Shown here: positions 1 through 10,074 of the stretch, in pieces
How the letters are laid out: each line of letters begins with the position of its first letter
How positions within the stretch are numbered: position 1 is the stretch's first letter
From: Theristus sp. LFF4_11
Lineage: Eukaryota > Nematoda > Chromadorea > Monhysterida > Xyalidae
NCBI GenBank assembly: GCA_030248135.1
Contig: JASANC010004705.1
Location: 62,001 to 126,000 of the forward strand
Direction of reading: 5' to 3'
Length of the DNA: 64,000 bases
The notes under the pieces: model-generated
Told to the model about the DNA's origin: nothing
Seen by the model: only the letters and a program-made list of their open reading frames with translations
The model's database searches: none
Translations under genes and position numbers: made by a program

Positions 1-2782
1 GTGGCACAGCGCACAGCATTATGGAAGTTTATCATTGTGTTTCGCAATGTTGCGTTACTCCTTTTTTCGCAACATGTAAAACGTGAATCAATCCGTGTGA
101 GTAATTCGTTCAAAATCCAACCCCGCACACGTGATTTCAAGTTCACGTGTAAAATTCTCGAACATTTAGTGATTGTCATCATGATAACCTGGAAATCCGC
201 CCAAACACCAATGATGATAAAGCATGCAAAGCACTGGATGTTGCCAGAAAACAAGCAGTCAACTATAGTCAGACCTGATGGTTACAAACTGAAAGTTCTG
301 TATTCTAAATTTTGTTATCGCAAATGTTCGGCTTTCAGCAAGCAACCAGGAACCAAAGTGATTCCCCATCGTCAAGGCTGTAGCAAATCATATTTTCGGT
401 GCACCATTCAAGAGAAATAAGACGCTAATAATAACAGATGTGCGTAGGCGTTTGCGGTGCCAAGCACGGGCGCACGCTCAAACTGTAAAAATCGGTGGCA
501 CCGAATATTTTTTTACTTCGCATCACCACCACGATGAAACGATCATCAGAATTCGTCTCTCACACCATTCAATTCAATAAACGTTCCCCACATAAAAAAT
601 ACACAACAACACCGTTCGTTCAAGTGGTGAATTTTTCAACACGCCGTTTGGACAGAAAAACCAAAACCTGTTGTGCTGTTGTGTGTTGAATGTAAACACG
701 CGCAAATAATTGAGCGTAAAATATGTTCTTTTTGGTTGGTGGTCGTTGTTATTGTTGCAGGACCGCTGTTGCTGTTGAAAAACGTCAAACAAATGTGTAC
801 GCAGCTCAAACTGCCAGCACAATAGTCAGCATCATGAGTCATTTGATGCGGACACGCAAACACAGACGGGTGAGGCAACACAGCTGTCGTCGCACAACAT
901 TGACTGGCCACGCTGAGTAACTGAGAGAAAAACAAAAAAAACACTTGTGTTCAACCGTTGTTTGGCGTTGCGACACTTCCACACAAGCAAGCGTGTTCTT
1001 TTGGTGGCTGTGTGGAACTGAACAATGTTCTGGGATGTCCCCGTGGTGGTTGCACAAAAAACTGCAGCGACGAACTTTCGCACACTCATCTTTGGTTTTT
1101 TGGCACATTCAAACTTGAGAAACTCACAGAACAAACAAAAAACGCTGACGCACACACTCGCGCCGTGACTGACGTTTTTTACCCATTGCCATACCACAAC
1201 TGAAAATGAGCGGAGCGACAAAAGCTGATTCGCATTCACTGCTCTGCACACTTTGAGAGGCAAACTTGCCGTCATCCCCACAACAGCCACCGCACATCCT
1301 TTTGTTATTTCCTTTTGACCGGGTTTTTCCGTGCGTGTGTTAGCCGGCTTGAAAAAATGCTCGAAAGTCGAACGGTCATCAAATAATAAGCACACATCAC
1401 ACAGAAATTCAATGTTAAAAAGAAGGATGCGTTCAAAAATCGATATGCACTGGAAGTTCATGCGTTCGCTTGCGATTACAAGCTTGAAACAACAACGCAC
1501 AACAGCACAGAAGACGAACAATGCACGGATAGCACGAGCACCGTGCTGCGGCTTGGCACAAATGAAACTGCCGCAACACACATTCGCCGAATGACCTGAC
1601 ACAACTCAATGGCACAAAACGTGACCAACGAGAACAGAAACGATGTGCGCCGCGCCCTGATTCGCAACAATCTTACCCACTACTAATAGCCCCAGTGTTG
1701 TCCAATGGCAAGTAAGACGTCCATGTGGAATCACGCAATGGAACGCAACACAGCTGTATCAAGCAGCATTCCTCACATTACATTCGACACTGACTGAAGC
1801 ACCCGAACACACTGCCGCGTAAATATTCTCCCTCAGGCTTCCCTACCCCCCAACTGAATGTCTACTTTATGCAACTGCTACAGATACTATTTATAGTAAA
1901 CTATGTTCATCGTGCGATGTTTGCGGTCGAAAATAGCGAACGAGAAAATAAAATAACAAACACAAACATGAACGCATTACACACAACACAAAACAACAAC
2001 AACAACAACGACGCAAACTATTTGGCGGCAATACACGCAGACACGACACGCGTTTGTCCCTCCCGTCAAAAATTATCGCCCCAAACTTTATGCAACAAGT
2101 AGTCCACTGAATGAACTAACATTTCCACTTCACAATTTGGTATTACGCAATATTACCTAAACATACGCCTGCAGGTCAGAAATTGATATCTTAACTTATG
2201 TGCACGTTTACACCACGAATACGTCAGAAATCTGTTGTCAGTATCAGTCACGGTGGACACAGAATACAGCTCAAGTGCTACTTTAACGACAAAGTCAAGT
2301 TGACTCTTGATATTCATGTCAAACCAACAATTTTGCACAATCAAAACAACACACCTTTCTGAACTTGTTGCTTGCTTTGAAAAGTTGTGACAAAATGCGA
2401 CAGTATTACTCAAATTCCAAGAAATGATGATTGAAAGGAAGAGCAAAAAAATGGGAAGTGCGGACCAATTGGAGAAACTTCAAAAAGTTGCACGCAGAGT
2501 ATCAGTGTGCACAAATGACGCTTTTGATCTCATTATGTAAGCACGGTTTCCATCTGCTTTCACGCATTTTGAACTCGCATGAGACTAAGAGTTTCTCCAT
2601 TCGATCCCGGAACGGCAAAATGCAGATCGAGATCGGGTTTGAAAAACAAGCAGCATTCTTACATAAATTGCTTAGTTTTCATTGACTGTCTGAAAGCCGT
2701 TGGGAAACGTGTTTTACCACGGATCAACCGGTCAACCGTCGGTGTAACAACGACAGCGCAGCGTTCCTGTGTGTGCACCAAC
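1..2782. other. No exon supported; probably first long intron(s) of the formin
   Basis: No conserved protein could be read on either strand. The open frames here, including a 256-codon one at 832-1602 (-), are cysteine- and valine-rich and resemble no family I know. Because a formin starts just to the right on the minus strand and its next conserved segment (the rest of the GTPase-binding/FH3 region) was not found, this stretch is most simply intron or flanking DNA. It holds a short CAA run near 1990. Confidence 0.4.
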
Positions 2783-3274
2783 CTTTTTGTTCGTGGATTT
2801 CTTCAGATCCCAGAGGAAAGTGCACAGTTTCTCAATGTAGACCGACGGTGAGCCCTGCTCGGTCACTTTTTCTTGTTCACAAACAAGCTCCCACTTTTTC
2901 GTCAAATCGTACGCTCGCAATATGCGCGCTTTGTCAGGTGGTAGATCCATCTTTTTCTGAAAAACATTCATGACAACAATTTTTTTAACAGTAAATAACA
3001 TTTTCATTCATTTAATTTCACTAAATCTGATTGAATATCGCAACTCATGTTTACAGCACCAATGCAACAATTTCCGCTACTTTAGTGGGCTATATATTAC
3101 TTTTGGGGATAATTTGTGAAAGGCAAAATTGAAATTCTCAGTTATCCAAATGCGCCAAACGGAACAGCAAAACAGCAACTTCACAACAACAAAAAAACTA
3201 ACAAGTATTGTCTCGAATCGCTGCTGTACTTCCTGCTCTGCAGGCATAGCTGGTAAAGATAAAACGGGCTGCAT
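2783..3274 (-). CDS. Formin-like protein (FMNL/FRL class), N-terminal exons only, partial
   Basis: Diaphanous-related formins of the FMNL class nucleate and elongate actin under Rho-family GTPase control. Two exons are seen: 3274-3203 (24 codons from the first in-frame Met; a further upstream exon is possible) and 2956-2783 (58 codons), both phase 0, joined by a 246-bp GT-AG intron. The joined product reads ...MPAEQEVQQRFETIL then KKMDLPPDKARILRAYD and TKKWELVCEQE. This matches the start of the FMNL GTPase-binding domain, where family members have a near-identical LPPDKA...YD.EKKW.L.C.QE segment. The exon ends STNKK at an AAG|GTTGGT donor. FH3, FH1 and FH2 must lie beyond the left edge. The assignment rests on this short but distinctive motif. 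The true start, and whether there is a myristoylated MG.. exon as in vertebrate FMNLs, is unresolved. Confidence 0.8.
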
Positions 3275-3339
3275 TTTGTTGAGCAACGATGTCGATGGCA
3301 AAGTCTCAGCAACGTGAAACACAAATTTAACGATCAAAT

Positions 3340-3720
3340 GTTACGCTTTTTGATGTTTCTGAATTTTGTTCAGCTGTAGACGATGTGTTTTCTTGGTGTG
3401 GTGTTTCTCTTCTCTCGACTGCTGAGGTGTGTTTGTAGTACAGAAATGAAGACCAACAAAATCCTGTAATTTGTACAATTATTTGATGAACCGGAAAATA
3501 TTTTATAAATCTAAAATACTTTTTGGTGAACCCCTCAGCTAAGGTTCGAAATTAATTTTTTTAAATTCTTTCAAAAACATCGGGATTTTTAATTAATTAA
3601 AAAACGAACTTTGGCCATCAAAACTGTCTTTCATCTGAAACTGCGTTTAAGACACTTTCCACAGAAAGTGTCATCATGCTTTTTGCCCAGAGTTTCGTGT
3701 GGACTTTGTTTTTTTTCTTT
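3340..3720. other. Non-coding, AT-rich; left arm of a ~90-bp direct repeat
   Basis: No gene seen. The segment 3628-3712 recurs with about 85-90 % identity at 3958-4045 (shared words include GACACTTTCCACAGAAAGTG and GAGTTTCGTGTGGACTTTGT), on the other side of the SINE at 3726-3943. Confidence 0.5.
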
Positions 3721-3725
3721 TTTGT

Positions 3726-3943
3726 TCGCGCGCCAGTTCCGGAAACCGTAAGGTACCAAACTCCGGCGGAAACGGGCAATACTGCCCAGAGCCCAATTTA
3801 CCGTCGGCTCTGGAGGGAGTAGACCATTAGTTGTTGTTATTGGTCATTTTCGTTTTTCCATTGTGTGTCTTGTCCGCATCGGGGTTCGAACTTTCCACGA
3901 ACAAAACGATAGACGAAAGGCCCTACATCTGCGCTACAGACGC
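3726..3943 (-). mobile_element. tRNA-related SINE, copy 1
   Basis: On the minus strand the element begins with a tRNA-like head: GTCTGTAGCGCAG resembling box A, then AGTTCGAACCCCG resembling box B (3882-3895 on +). It ends in a tail containing GGAGTTTGGTACC and TTTCCGGAA. A second copy lies at 38589-38830 with the same order of segments and roughly 85 % identity by eye. The tail core is shared with the differently headed SINE at 4746-5090. The open frame across it (3831-4187, +) is a by-product of the repeat. Confidence 0.7.
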
Positions 3944-4745
3944 TACCAAATGGTACTTTCATCTGAAAATGCGTTTGAGACACTTTCCACAGAAAGTGAC
4001 ATTACGCTTTTTTGCATGGAGTTTCGTGTGGACTTTGTTTTTGGTAGAATTTTTTGACATTTCTACGTTTAGGTCAAAGGTCGACGAGCAAAGTTTAGAT
4101 ATCGATAGAAGCTTCTGCAATTGGTTTCATGAGCTTGTTAATGAACTAAAAAGCATCAAATTACCTTGTATTTACGCTTCAAATTAAAAGAAACTTGCTT
4201 GTTAACTCTTGGGTGTTACCGATTTGTCTGTCGTGTCGTCTCGAAAAAGCGCGACGTTGTCCATCAACAACATCGTGAGTGAAACGGTGCGTTTTTTTAT
4301 CTGAAGTATTCAAGAAAATACACTGGAACACAGAAAAATATTTGGAACGAGAAACACAAACACGACCTGGGTTTGGATGAATCCATCCACATCCACATCC
4401 ACCCACACCACACCACATCACATTCCACGCTGCAAAGGGTAGGTCCAAATTCATGAAAGTTTTTGTCCATTTTAAAGGTCAAAATAGTCTTATTTGAACT
4501 CAGCGCGTCGCGTCCGCGCGGTTCGATCGATTGCTATAAAAATACACCTGATTTTGTCGACCATCAGATTTTCCTCCGGCATTATTAAAAAATTAAAAAA
4601 ATAATATAAAATTGGGATTTTCACTGTTTTTTCGAATCCTAAGACCTAAGGGCTAGGTTTAAGGGCTGGACCCTAATTTAACGAAAAATTAGTAAAATTT
4701 TGAAGAATTTCAAGCAAAAAATGGTTTTTTTTCAATATTTGAAGC
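3944..4745. other. Non-coding; right arm of direct repeat and a dispersed repeat
   Basis: Holds the right arm of the ~90-bp direct repeat (3958-4045) and a CCACAT-rich simple sequence around 4380-4430. A segment at 4498-4580 (AGCGCG...GCGCGGTTCGA...TACACCTGAT...TTCCTCCGGCATT) recurs at 15918-15985 in the same order. No gene is supported. Confidence 0.5.
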
Positions 4746-5090
4746 ACGCCCCCCACCGATTCCGGAAACCCGAAGGTACCAAACTCCGGTGGGATTGGGG
4801 AACGGACGGCTCACCATCCCGTGGAACCAATACCCTCGCCACGTGAGGGGGACAGCCTCTAAGCCCCGCTCTGTCCTGGGGGCACCAGTGATCTTAGCCC
4901 GATTTCGGTTTCGGTGGCCTGCGGTCGCTATATCCCCGCAGGGCAGCGAATCCGAAAGCTTTAGTTGAAAACCAGTGTAGTTATTAGAGTAGAGAGCTAC
5001 ACTGGCGGCAGTTTGTCATCCTCCGTGGGGGATCGAACCCGTCACCTTCTGAGTTGAAAACGAACGTGCTAACCACCGAGCCACGGAGGC
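4746..5090 (-). mobile_element. tRNA-derived SINE, copy with intact tRNA-like head
   Basis: On the minus strand positions 5090-5019 look like a tRNA: GCCTCCG pairs with CGGAGG as an acceptor stem, TGGCTCGGTGGTTAGCAC fits box A, and GGGTTCGATCC fits box B. D and anticodon stems are poorly paired, so this is a tRNA-derived promoter head rather than a working tRNA. A ~270-bp body follows, ending in the same GGAGTTTGGTACCTTNNGG-TTTCCGGAA core found in the tails of the SINEs at 3726 and 38589. Those elements therefore share a 3' tail but have different heads. Confidence 0.75.
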
Positions 5091-6916
5091 GACAACGGGT
5101 TAGAGGAACTGGAACCAGACTACCAGTACCGAAGGTGAAAGCAAATTTTCGAGGGGGGGTACCGTGTCGTCACGTCACGTGGGGGGGGGGTGCCGAAAAA
5201 TTTTTAGTGGGGGGGGGGGCAGTAGCGAAAGCGGGACCTTGGGTGAGGGGGGGTGGGTGTTTGCCAAATTTTAGAGGGGGGGTCAGGTGCCTTCTCGGTG
5301 AGGGGGGGGGGGTGCACGGGCAGCAAATTTTCCTGAGGGGGGGGTGCACTGGCAGAAAAATTTCGTGAGGGGGGGTGCACGGGATCGCACGGGTAATGCC
5401 AAATTTTTGCCTTAGAAAAACACAGAAATTCTTGTAAAATACAGAATATTTTGTGCAAACAAGCTGCTTGTTTGGTCAGAAACAACAAAATCTATGCAGG
5501 GACAGACACAAACGTCAAGAAAAATGCAAAAATTACGCTATTTTTAGAAAAAATTGAGATGAGATTGACCACCGTGAGGCAGTACCGTGGGCGAGGAGGG
5601 GGGTGGGGGGGGTACACCCCCCCCCCCCAGAGCACCAGAGACCGTCGGGTGGGGGGGGGGGGGGGGGGGGGCCCCGTGCCACCCCCCCCTAAAACCGGGC
5701 ACCCCCCCCTCGAAAATTTGGCCGACACCCCCCACACCCCCCATGAAATTTTGTCTGGCGGAGACCCCCCCCCAAAATTTTCCGTACACCCTAAAATTTT
5801 TTTCGAAAATCATGATTTTTTGTCTATAAAGTCCATAATATAAGCTGAATATATGATAACTTGACCATCTTCATTGTAATTTCAACGATTTTGCAGCAAA
5901 ATTTAGCGTTTTTCCTTCAAAATTTAAGCGAAAAATTATCATGGGGGGGGGGGGGTGGGGGGGTGGACCCCCCCCCCACCAGTAGCGAAAGCGGGACCTT
6001 GGGTGAGGGGGGGGTGTTTGCCAAATTTTAGAGGGGGGGGTCAGGTACCTTCTCGGTGAGGGGGGGGGGTGCACGGGCAGCAAATTTTCCTGAGGGGGGG
6101 GGGTGCACTGGCAGAAAAATTTCGTGAGGGGGGGGGGTGCACGGGATCGCACGGGTAATACCAAATTTTTGCCTTAGAAAAACACAGAAATTCTTGTAAA
6201 ATACAGAATATTTTGTGCAAACAAGCTGCTTATTTGGTCAGAAACAACAAAATCTATGCAGGGACAGACACAAACGTGAAGAATAATGCAAAAATTACGC
6301 CATTTTTGGAAAAAATTGAGATGAGATTGACCACCGTGAGGGGGGGGGTGCGATCCCGTGTTTTCTCGCGGAGGGGGGTGGGGGGAGTCTAGTACCCGTG
6401 TCGAGGTAAAGGGGGGGGAGGGGGGGTACACGGGTATCTGCCCGTGCACGGGCAGGATTTTCGGCTGGGGGGGTGGACCCCCCCACCCCCCCCGCACTTT
6501 CGCTACTGCCCCCCACAGAAAATTTTGAAAAAATGCACCCCCCCATGGTCCCACGTTACCATAAGTTGGACCCCCCCTCACTTTTTGGTCGGCACCCCCC
6601 CCCACGGCACCATACCCCCCCCCCTTCGAAAATTGTTTTGGGCCCACGGTACTGCCGTGAGGGGGGGTGCGATCCCGTGTTTTCTCGCGGAGGGGGGTGG
6701 GGGGAGTCTAGTACCCGTGGCGAGGGAAGGGGGGGAGGGGGGTACACGGGTATCTGCCCGTGCACGGGCAGGAGATTTTCGGCTGAGGGGGGGGGGTGGA
6801 CCCCCCCACCCCCCCCCCGCACTTTCGCTACTGGGGGGGGGGTGTCAGTCATGGGGGTGCACTATTGTAGAAAAATTTCTGGGGGAAGGGGGGGGGTGCG
6901 GTGCGGTGCACACCCC
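5091..6916. repeat. G-run mosaic repeat, block 1
   Basis: Dozens of short words of about 10-35 bp are separated by runs of 6-14 G (or C). Words recur in fixed order, for example GTAGCGAAAGCGGGACC, then TGTTTGCCAAATTTTAGA, then CAGGTRCCTTCTCGGTGA, then TGCACGGGCAGCAAATTTT, each bounded by G runs, at 5216-5400 and again at 5978-6165. A G-free core (P: AACACAGAAATTCTTG...GCAGGGACAGACACAAACG) follows each time (5402-5580, 6165-6335). A second core (Q: TAACTTGACCATCTTCATTG...) is at 5817-5945. Open frames across it are strings of Gly, Pro and His and are not genes. Confidence 0.85.
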
Positions 6917-7020
6917 TAGGGTTGTTTAAAAAACAAAAATCGTCATTTTTGTTAAAAAATTTTTTTTTTAAATTTCAAAAATCAAAGTTGTGCTAAATCA
7001 ACCAGAAAGTTCGAAGAACC
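6917..7020 (+). mobile_element. hAT-type MITE, truncated terminal fragment
   Basis: Starts TAGGGTTGTTTAAAAAAC, the terminal inverted repeat of the MITEs at 7733 and 20183, directly abutting the last G-run word. The family sequence continues to about 7020 (TCGAAGAACC) and then stops at a short AAGAATC tandem. Confidence 0.7.
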
Positions 7021-7699
7021 AAGAATCAAGAATCAAGAATCAAGTTTATTTGTAAGCCTCACGGCCAGTTCACATCAACACATTTACAAAACTTCCATTA
7101 TGCAAAACAAACACAATTGATGTCACAAAAAAACCTAAAGAAACACAAGATTATTGATGAAATTGGTGAATGCATGAATGAAAGCAAGCAAAAAGTCGAT
7201 GCAAACGAATGGGCAGATGACTGCCCGGGTATTCACACAAAGAAACAAAATCCACAAAATAAAACCAACCGTCGACAGTCAGAAACAATGAATGTTAAAA
7301 AAAACGCGCAAACACAGTTGAAGCTTGAAAGAAGAAATAAATAAAATAGCGCGATCACGAACCGACAACATCAGACAGCACACAACGACCACGATTGACA
7401 TTCAGGCACGATTAAATTAAGCAAGAGAAAGCAAAACAAACACGGCACAGTTGCTTTTCTTTTCTTCATTACAGTTTTCTCTCACTTGTTTTTTTTTTCT
7501 TTTTTCTTTTTCTTTTTTGTTTTTTTTGTTTTTTTTTGTTTATGGGCTCTTCTTATTTTTCCTGTGCCATCCCAAATACAGCTAACAGCAAGTGATGAGC
7601 AACAGCAAGCAAGTAACAGTAACAAAAAGAATGCCCTGAACACAAAAGCCACAAGAGCACACAGAAAAACGCGAGATAAAAAGAGCTGTGACATGGACA
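7021..7699. other. Non-coding; AAGAATC tandem and polypyrimidine tract
   Basis: Four AAGAATC-like units at 7018-7043, then AT-rich sequence, then a ~70-bp T-rich tract at 7480-7550. No conserved protein seen. The 75-codon frames here are low-complexity. Confidence 0.5.
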
Positions 7700-7732
7700 C
7701 ACATTTGATTTGATGTGCAATCGCCTCCCGTA

Positions 7733-8323
7733 TAGGGTTGTTAAAAAAAACAAAAATCGTCATTTTTGTTTTTTTAAAGAAAAATTTAAAAAAAAATTTT
7801 AAAAATCAAAGTTGTGCTAAATCAATCAGGGAGTTCGAAGAACCACAAATGATATGCAAGCGCCTCCGGAATGACTCCCGTATGGCGGAACTTTAGAGAT
7901 TTTGTTTTGGTGACCTCAATTACCCTTTTTCCAAACCGTTACCATGCCTCTTCTAGTGTTTTGACCCCCAAAACGTCACTAATTGTCCCTCCCCAGCCCA
8001 AGTGAAAATACACATACCGGCTTGAAATTCGATCAATTCTGATGATGTGTCGCGATGATCTGATAAGCCAACCTTTGGGACGCTCAAAAACTTCTTCGCA
8101 GATGTTGTTGAAGCCTGAAATCAGTCGGTAAAACGGTCCAAAATCGACTGCTAAAGGTTTTACGAGGTAATATCAAAGAAAATTTTTGACGAACTTTCGA
8201 AAAATTGTGCTAAAATTGAGGTTTTCAGAGCATATTAGAGAGAAATTTTTCGAATAAAAAAAAATTGGCGTTTTTGTTTTTTTTAATCACTTTTTTTTAA
8301 ATTGATTTTTTTTAACAACCCTA
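7733..8323 (-). mobile_element. Complete hAT-type MITE (591 bp) with 8-bp target duplication, nested
   Basis: Bounded by TAGGGTTGTTAAA at the left and TTTAACAACCCTA at the right, perfect 13-bp terminal inverted repeats. It is flanked by identical 8-bp repeats CTCCCGTA (7725-7732 and 8324-8331). An 8-bp target duplication with TAGGG/CAGGG-like ends is the signature of the hAT superfamily. It has no coding capacity and is therefore non-autonomous. It is the reverse complement of the element at 20183-20895 but lacks an internal ~120-bp segment. It sits inside an older copy of the same family: the sequence after it (8332-8808) continues the element body from the interrupted site, with the left piece at about 7705-7732. 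Confidence 0.9.
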
Positions 8324-8331
8324 CTCCCGTA

Positions 8332-8808
8332 TGACTCCCGTATGGCGGAACTTTCCAGATTTTGTTTGGGTGACCTCATTAACCCCTTTTCCAAACCGTT
8401 ACCATACCTCTTCTTGTGTTTTGACCCCCATAACGTCAGTAATTGTCCCCAGCCCAAGTGAAAATACACATACCGGCTTGAAATTCGATCAATTCTGATG
8501 ATGTGTCGCGACGGCAGTACACGAAACAGCAACCAGACAACGTAAAAGTTGCAAACGGAGCAGCTCAGACGCTAAAATTTAGATTGCGAGGCGAATCGTC
8601 ACCTTATCTGCACCGAAAATGGTAAGCCAACCTTTGGGACGCTCAAAAACTTCATCGCAGATGTTGTTGAAGCCTGAAATCAGTCGGTAAAACGGTCCAA
8701 AATGGACTGCTGACGGTTTTACGAGGTAATATCAAAAAAATTTTTTGTTAAACTTTCAAAAAATTGTGCCAAAATTGAGGTTTTCAGAGCATATTAGAGG
8801 AAAATTTT
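8332..8808 (-). mobile_element. Older hAT MITE copy interrupted by the 7733-8323 insertion, truncated
   Basis: Matches the 20183-20895 element in reverse orientation (GGCGGAACTTTCCAGATTTT..., AATTCGATCAATTCTGATGA..., CAACCTTTGGGACGCTC...) and retains the ~120-bp internal segment missing from the inner copy. It ends without a recognisable terminal repeat near 8808. The left part lies at about 7705-7732, separated by the younger insertion. Confidence 0.8.
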
Positions 8809-9414
8809 CGGGTTGGCCTACATAAGTCACAAAATATTTAGGGCGTTAATTAAAGTTAACTTCACGCTCTTTACTGGTTTCTTCTTTTTTGCCCGTTTTT
8901 CTTGGTAACATTGCGGCCTCTGGCCTGAAGAGTTGCGCCCCGTTTGATTCCGGCCCAAATATTTTTGGCCCGGACGATTGCCGCCCGAATATTTCCGGCC
9001 CGGACGATTCCGGCTCGGCGAATTTTCCCCAGAACGACCGATAAACTGCTGGGAATTGGGAGGATTGATTTTTTTCGCTTTCTTACGCAATCGCAGATTT
9101 TAAAATGATTGCAAAAAAGAAAATAAACTTCAGCCAAATCTAATCCCAAAACTAAGCAAAGTTGTTGTAGGTCTCCTAAGCCAAGCCTTTTACATGAAGG
9201 CTCTTCGGAAACGTGAGTTTTTGAAAAAAACTGTTTTGCCGTGATTTGTTTGATTTTGGATTCTTCGAAGATCACGAAAAACGGTACAGGTGGTTTTACT
9301 ATTGCTCGAGAAACATTCGCCAGGCCGGAATTGTCCGAGCCCGCCCGAATTCTCCGGGCTGTAATCGAACGGGCCGCAATGGGCGGGCTGCAACTCTTCA
9401 GGACGCAATTAGTA
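8809..9414. repeat. Inverted arms built of CCGGCCCGGACGATT-like words
   Basis: Segment 8905-9030 carries repeated words such as CCGGCCCGGACGATT and CCCGAATATTTCCGG. The reverse complement of 9315-9412 carries CCTGAAGAGTTGC exactly and the same GCCCG...GATT words, so the two form imperfect inverted arms around a ~290-bp centre. No gene is supported. The 294-codon minus frame (8871-9755) runs through this repeat and the next G-run block and is rejected as coding. Confidence 0.5.
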
Positions 9415-9953
9415 ACAGTAGCGAAAGTGCGGGGGGGGGGTGGAGGGGGGGCCCCCCCCCCCCCCCTCAGCCGAAAATCCTGCCCGTGCACGGGCAGATA
9501 CCCGTGTACCCCCCTCCCCCCCTTTACCTCGACACGGGTACTAGACTCCCCCCCCCCCCTCCGCAAGAAAACACGGGATCGCACCCCCCTCACGGTGGTC
9601 AATCTCATCGCAATTTTTTCCAAAAATACCGTAATTTTTGCATTTTTCTTGACGTTTGTGTCTGTCCCTGCATAGATTTTGTTGTTTCTGACCAAACAAG
9701 TAGCTTGTTTGCACAAAATATTCTGTATTTTACAAGAATTTCTGTGTTTTTCCAAGGCAAAAATTTGGTATTACCCGTGCGATCCCGTGCACCCCCCCCC
9801 CTCGCGAAATTTTTCTGCCAGTGCACCCCCCCCCCCCTCAAGAAAATTTGCAGCCCGTGCACCCCCCCCCCCGGAGAAGGCACCTGACCCCCCCCCTCTA
9901 AAATTAGGCAAACACCCCCCCCCCCTCACCCGAGGTCCCGCTTTCGCTACTGA
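9415..9953. repeat. G-run mosaic repeat, block 2 (reverse orientation)
   Basis: Reverse complement of the block 1 order: C-run-bounded words GTGCACGGGCAGATACCCG, ACGGGTACTAGACTCCC and GAAAACACGGGATCGCACC, then core P reversed at 9595-9770, then the GCACGGGATCGCACGGG, TGCACTGGCAGAAAAATTT and CAGGTGCCTTCTC words reversed, ending AGGTCCCGCTTTCGCTACTG. Confidence 0.85.
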
Positions 9954-10074
9954 TTAGTAAGCCGCAACTGAACATACGCCTGCGTGAATTGGTGCGCAAA
10001 TGGGCTGAGTTTTGTCTTATTGGATTCGGATTTCACATTCTCCCATTCCCATTCCGTGACTTATGAAGCTTCAC

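Noticed and set aside
832..1602. 256-codon minus-strand open frame
   Set aside because: Composition is erratic (Cys/Val/Phe-rich), no domain, no agreement with splice signals, and the region contains competing frames on both strands.
3831..4187. 118-codon frame with a signal-like start
   Set aside because: Coincides with a tRNA-related SINE and the flanking direct repeat.
5019..5090. Functional tRNA gene
   Set aside because: Acceptor stem and A/B boxes are present but D and anticodon stems do not pair and a SINE body follows.
5054..6929. Several 80-160 codon frames on both strands in the G-rich blocks
   Set aside because: They are translations of G/C runs (Gly, Pro, His) and shift frame with each run; a repeat, not protein.
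8871..9755. 294-codon minus-strand frame
   Set aside because: Runs across two unrelated repeat types; repeated AGIVRAGNIRA-like text reflects the DNA repeat.
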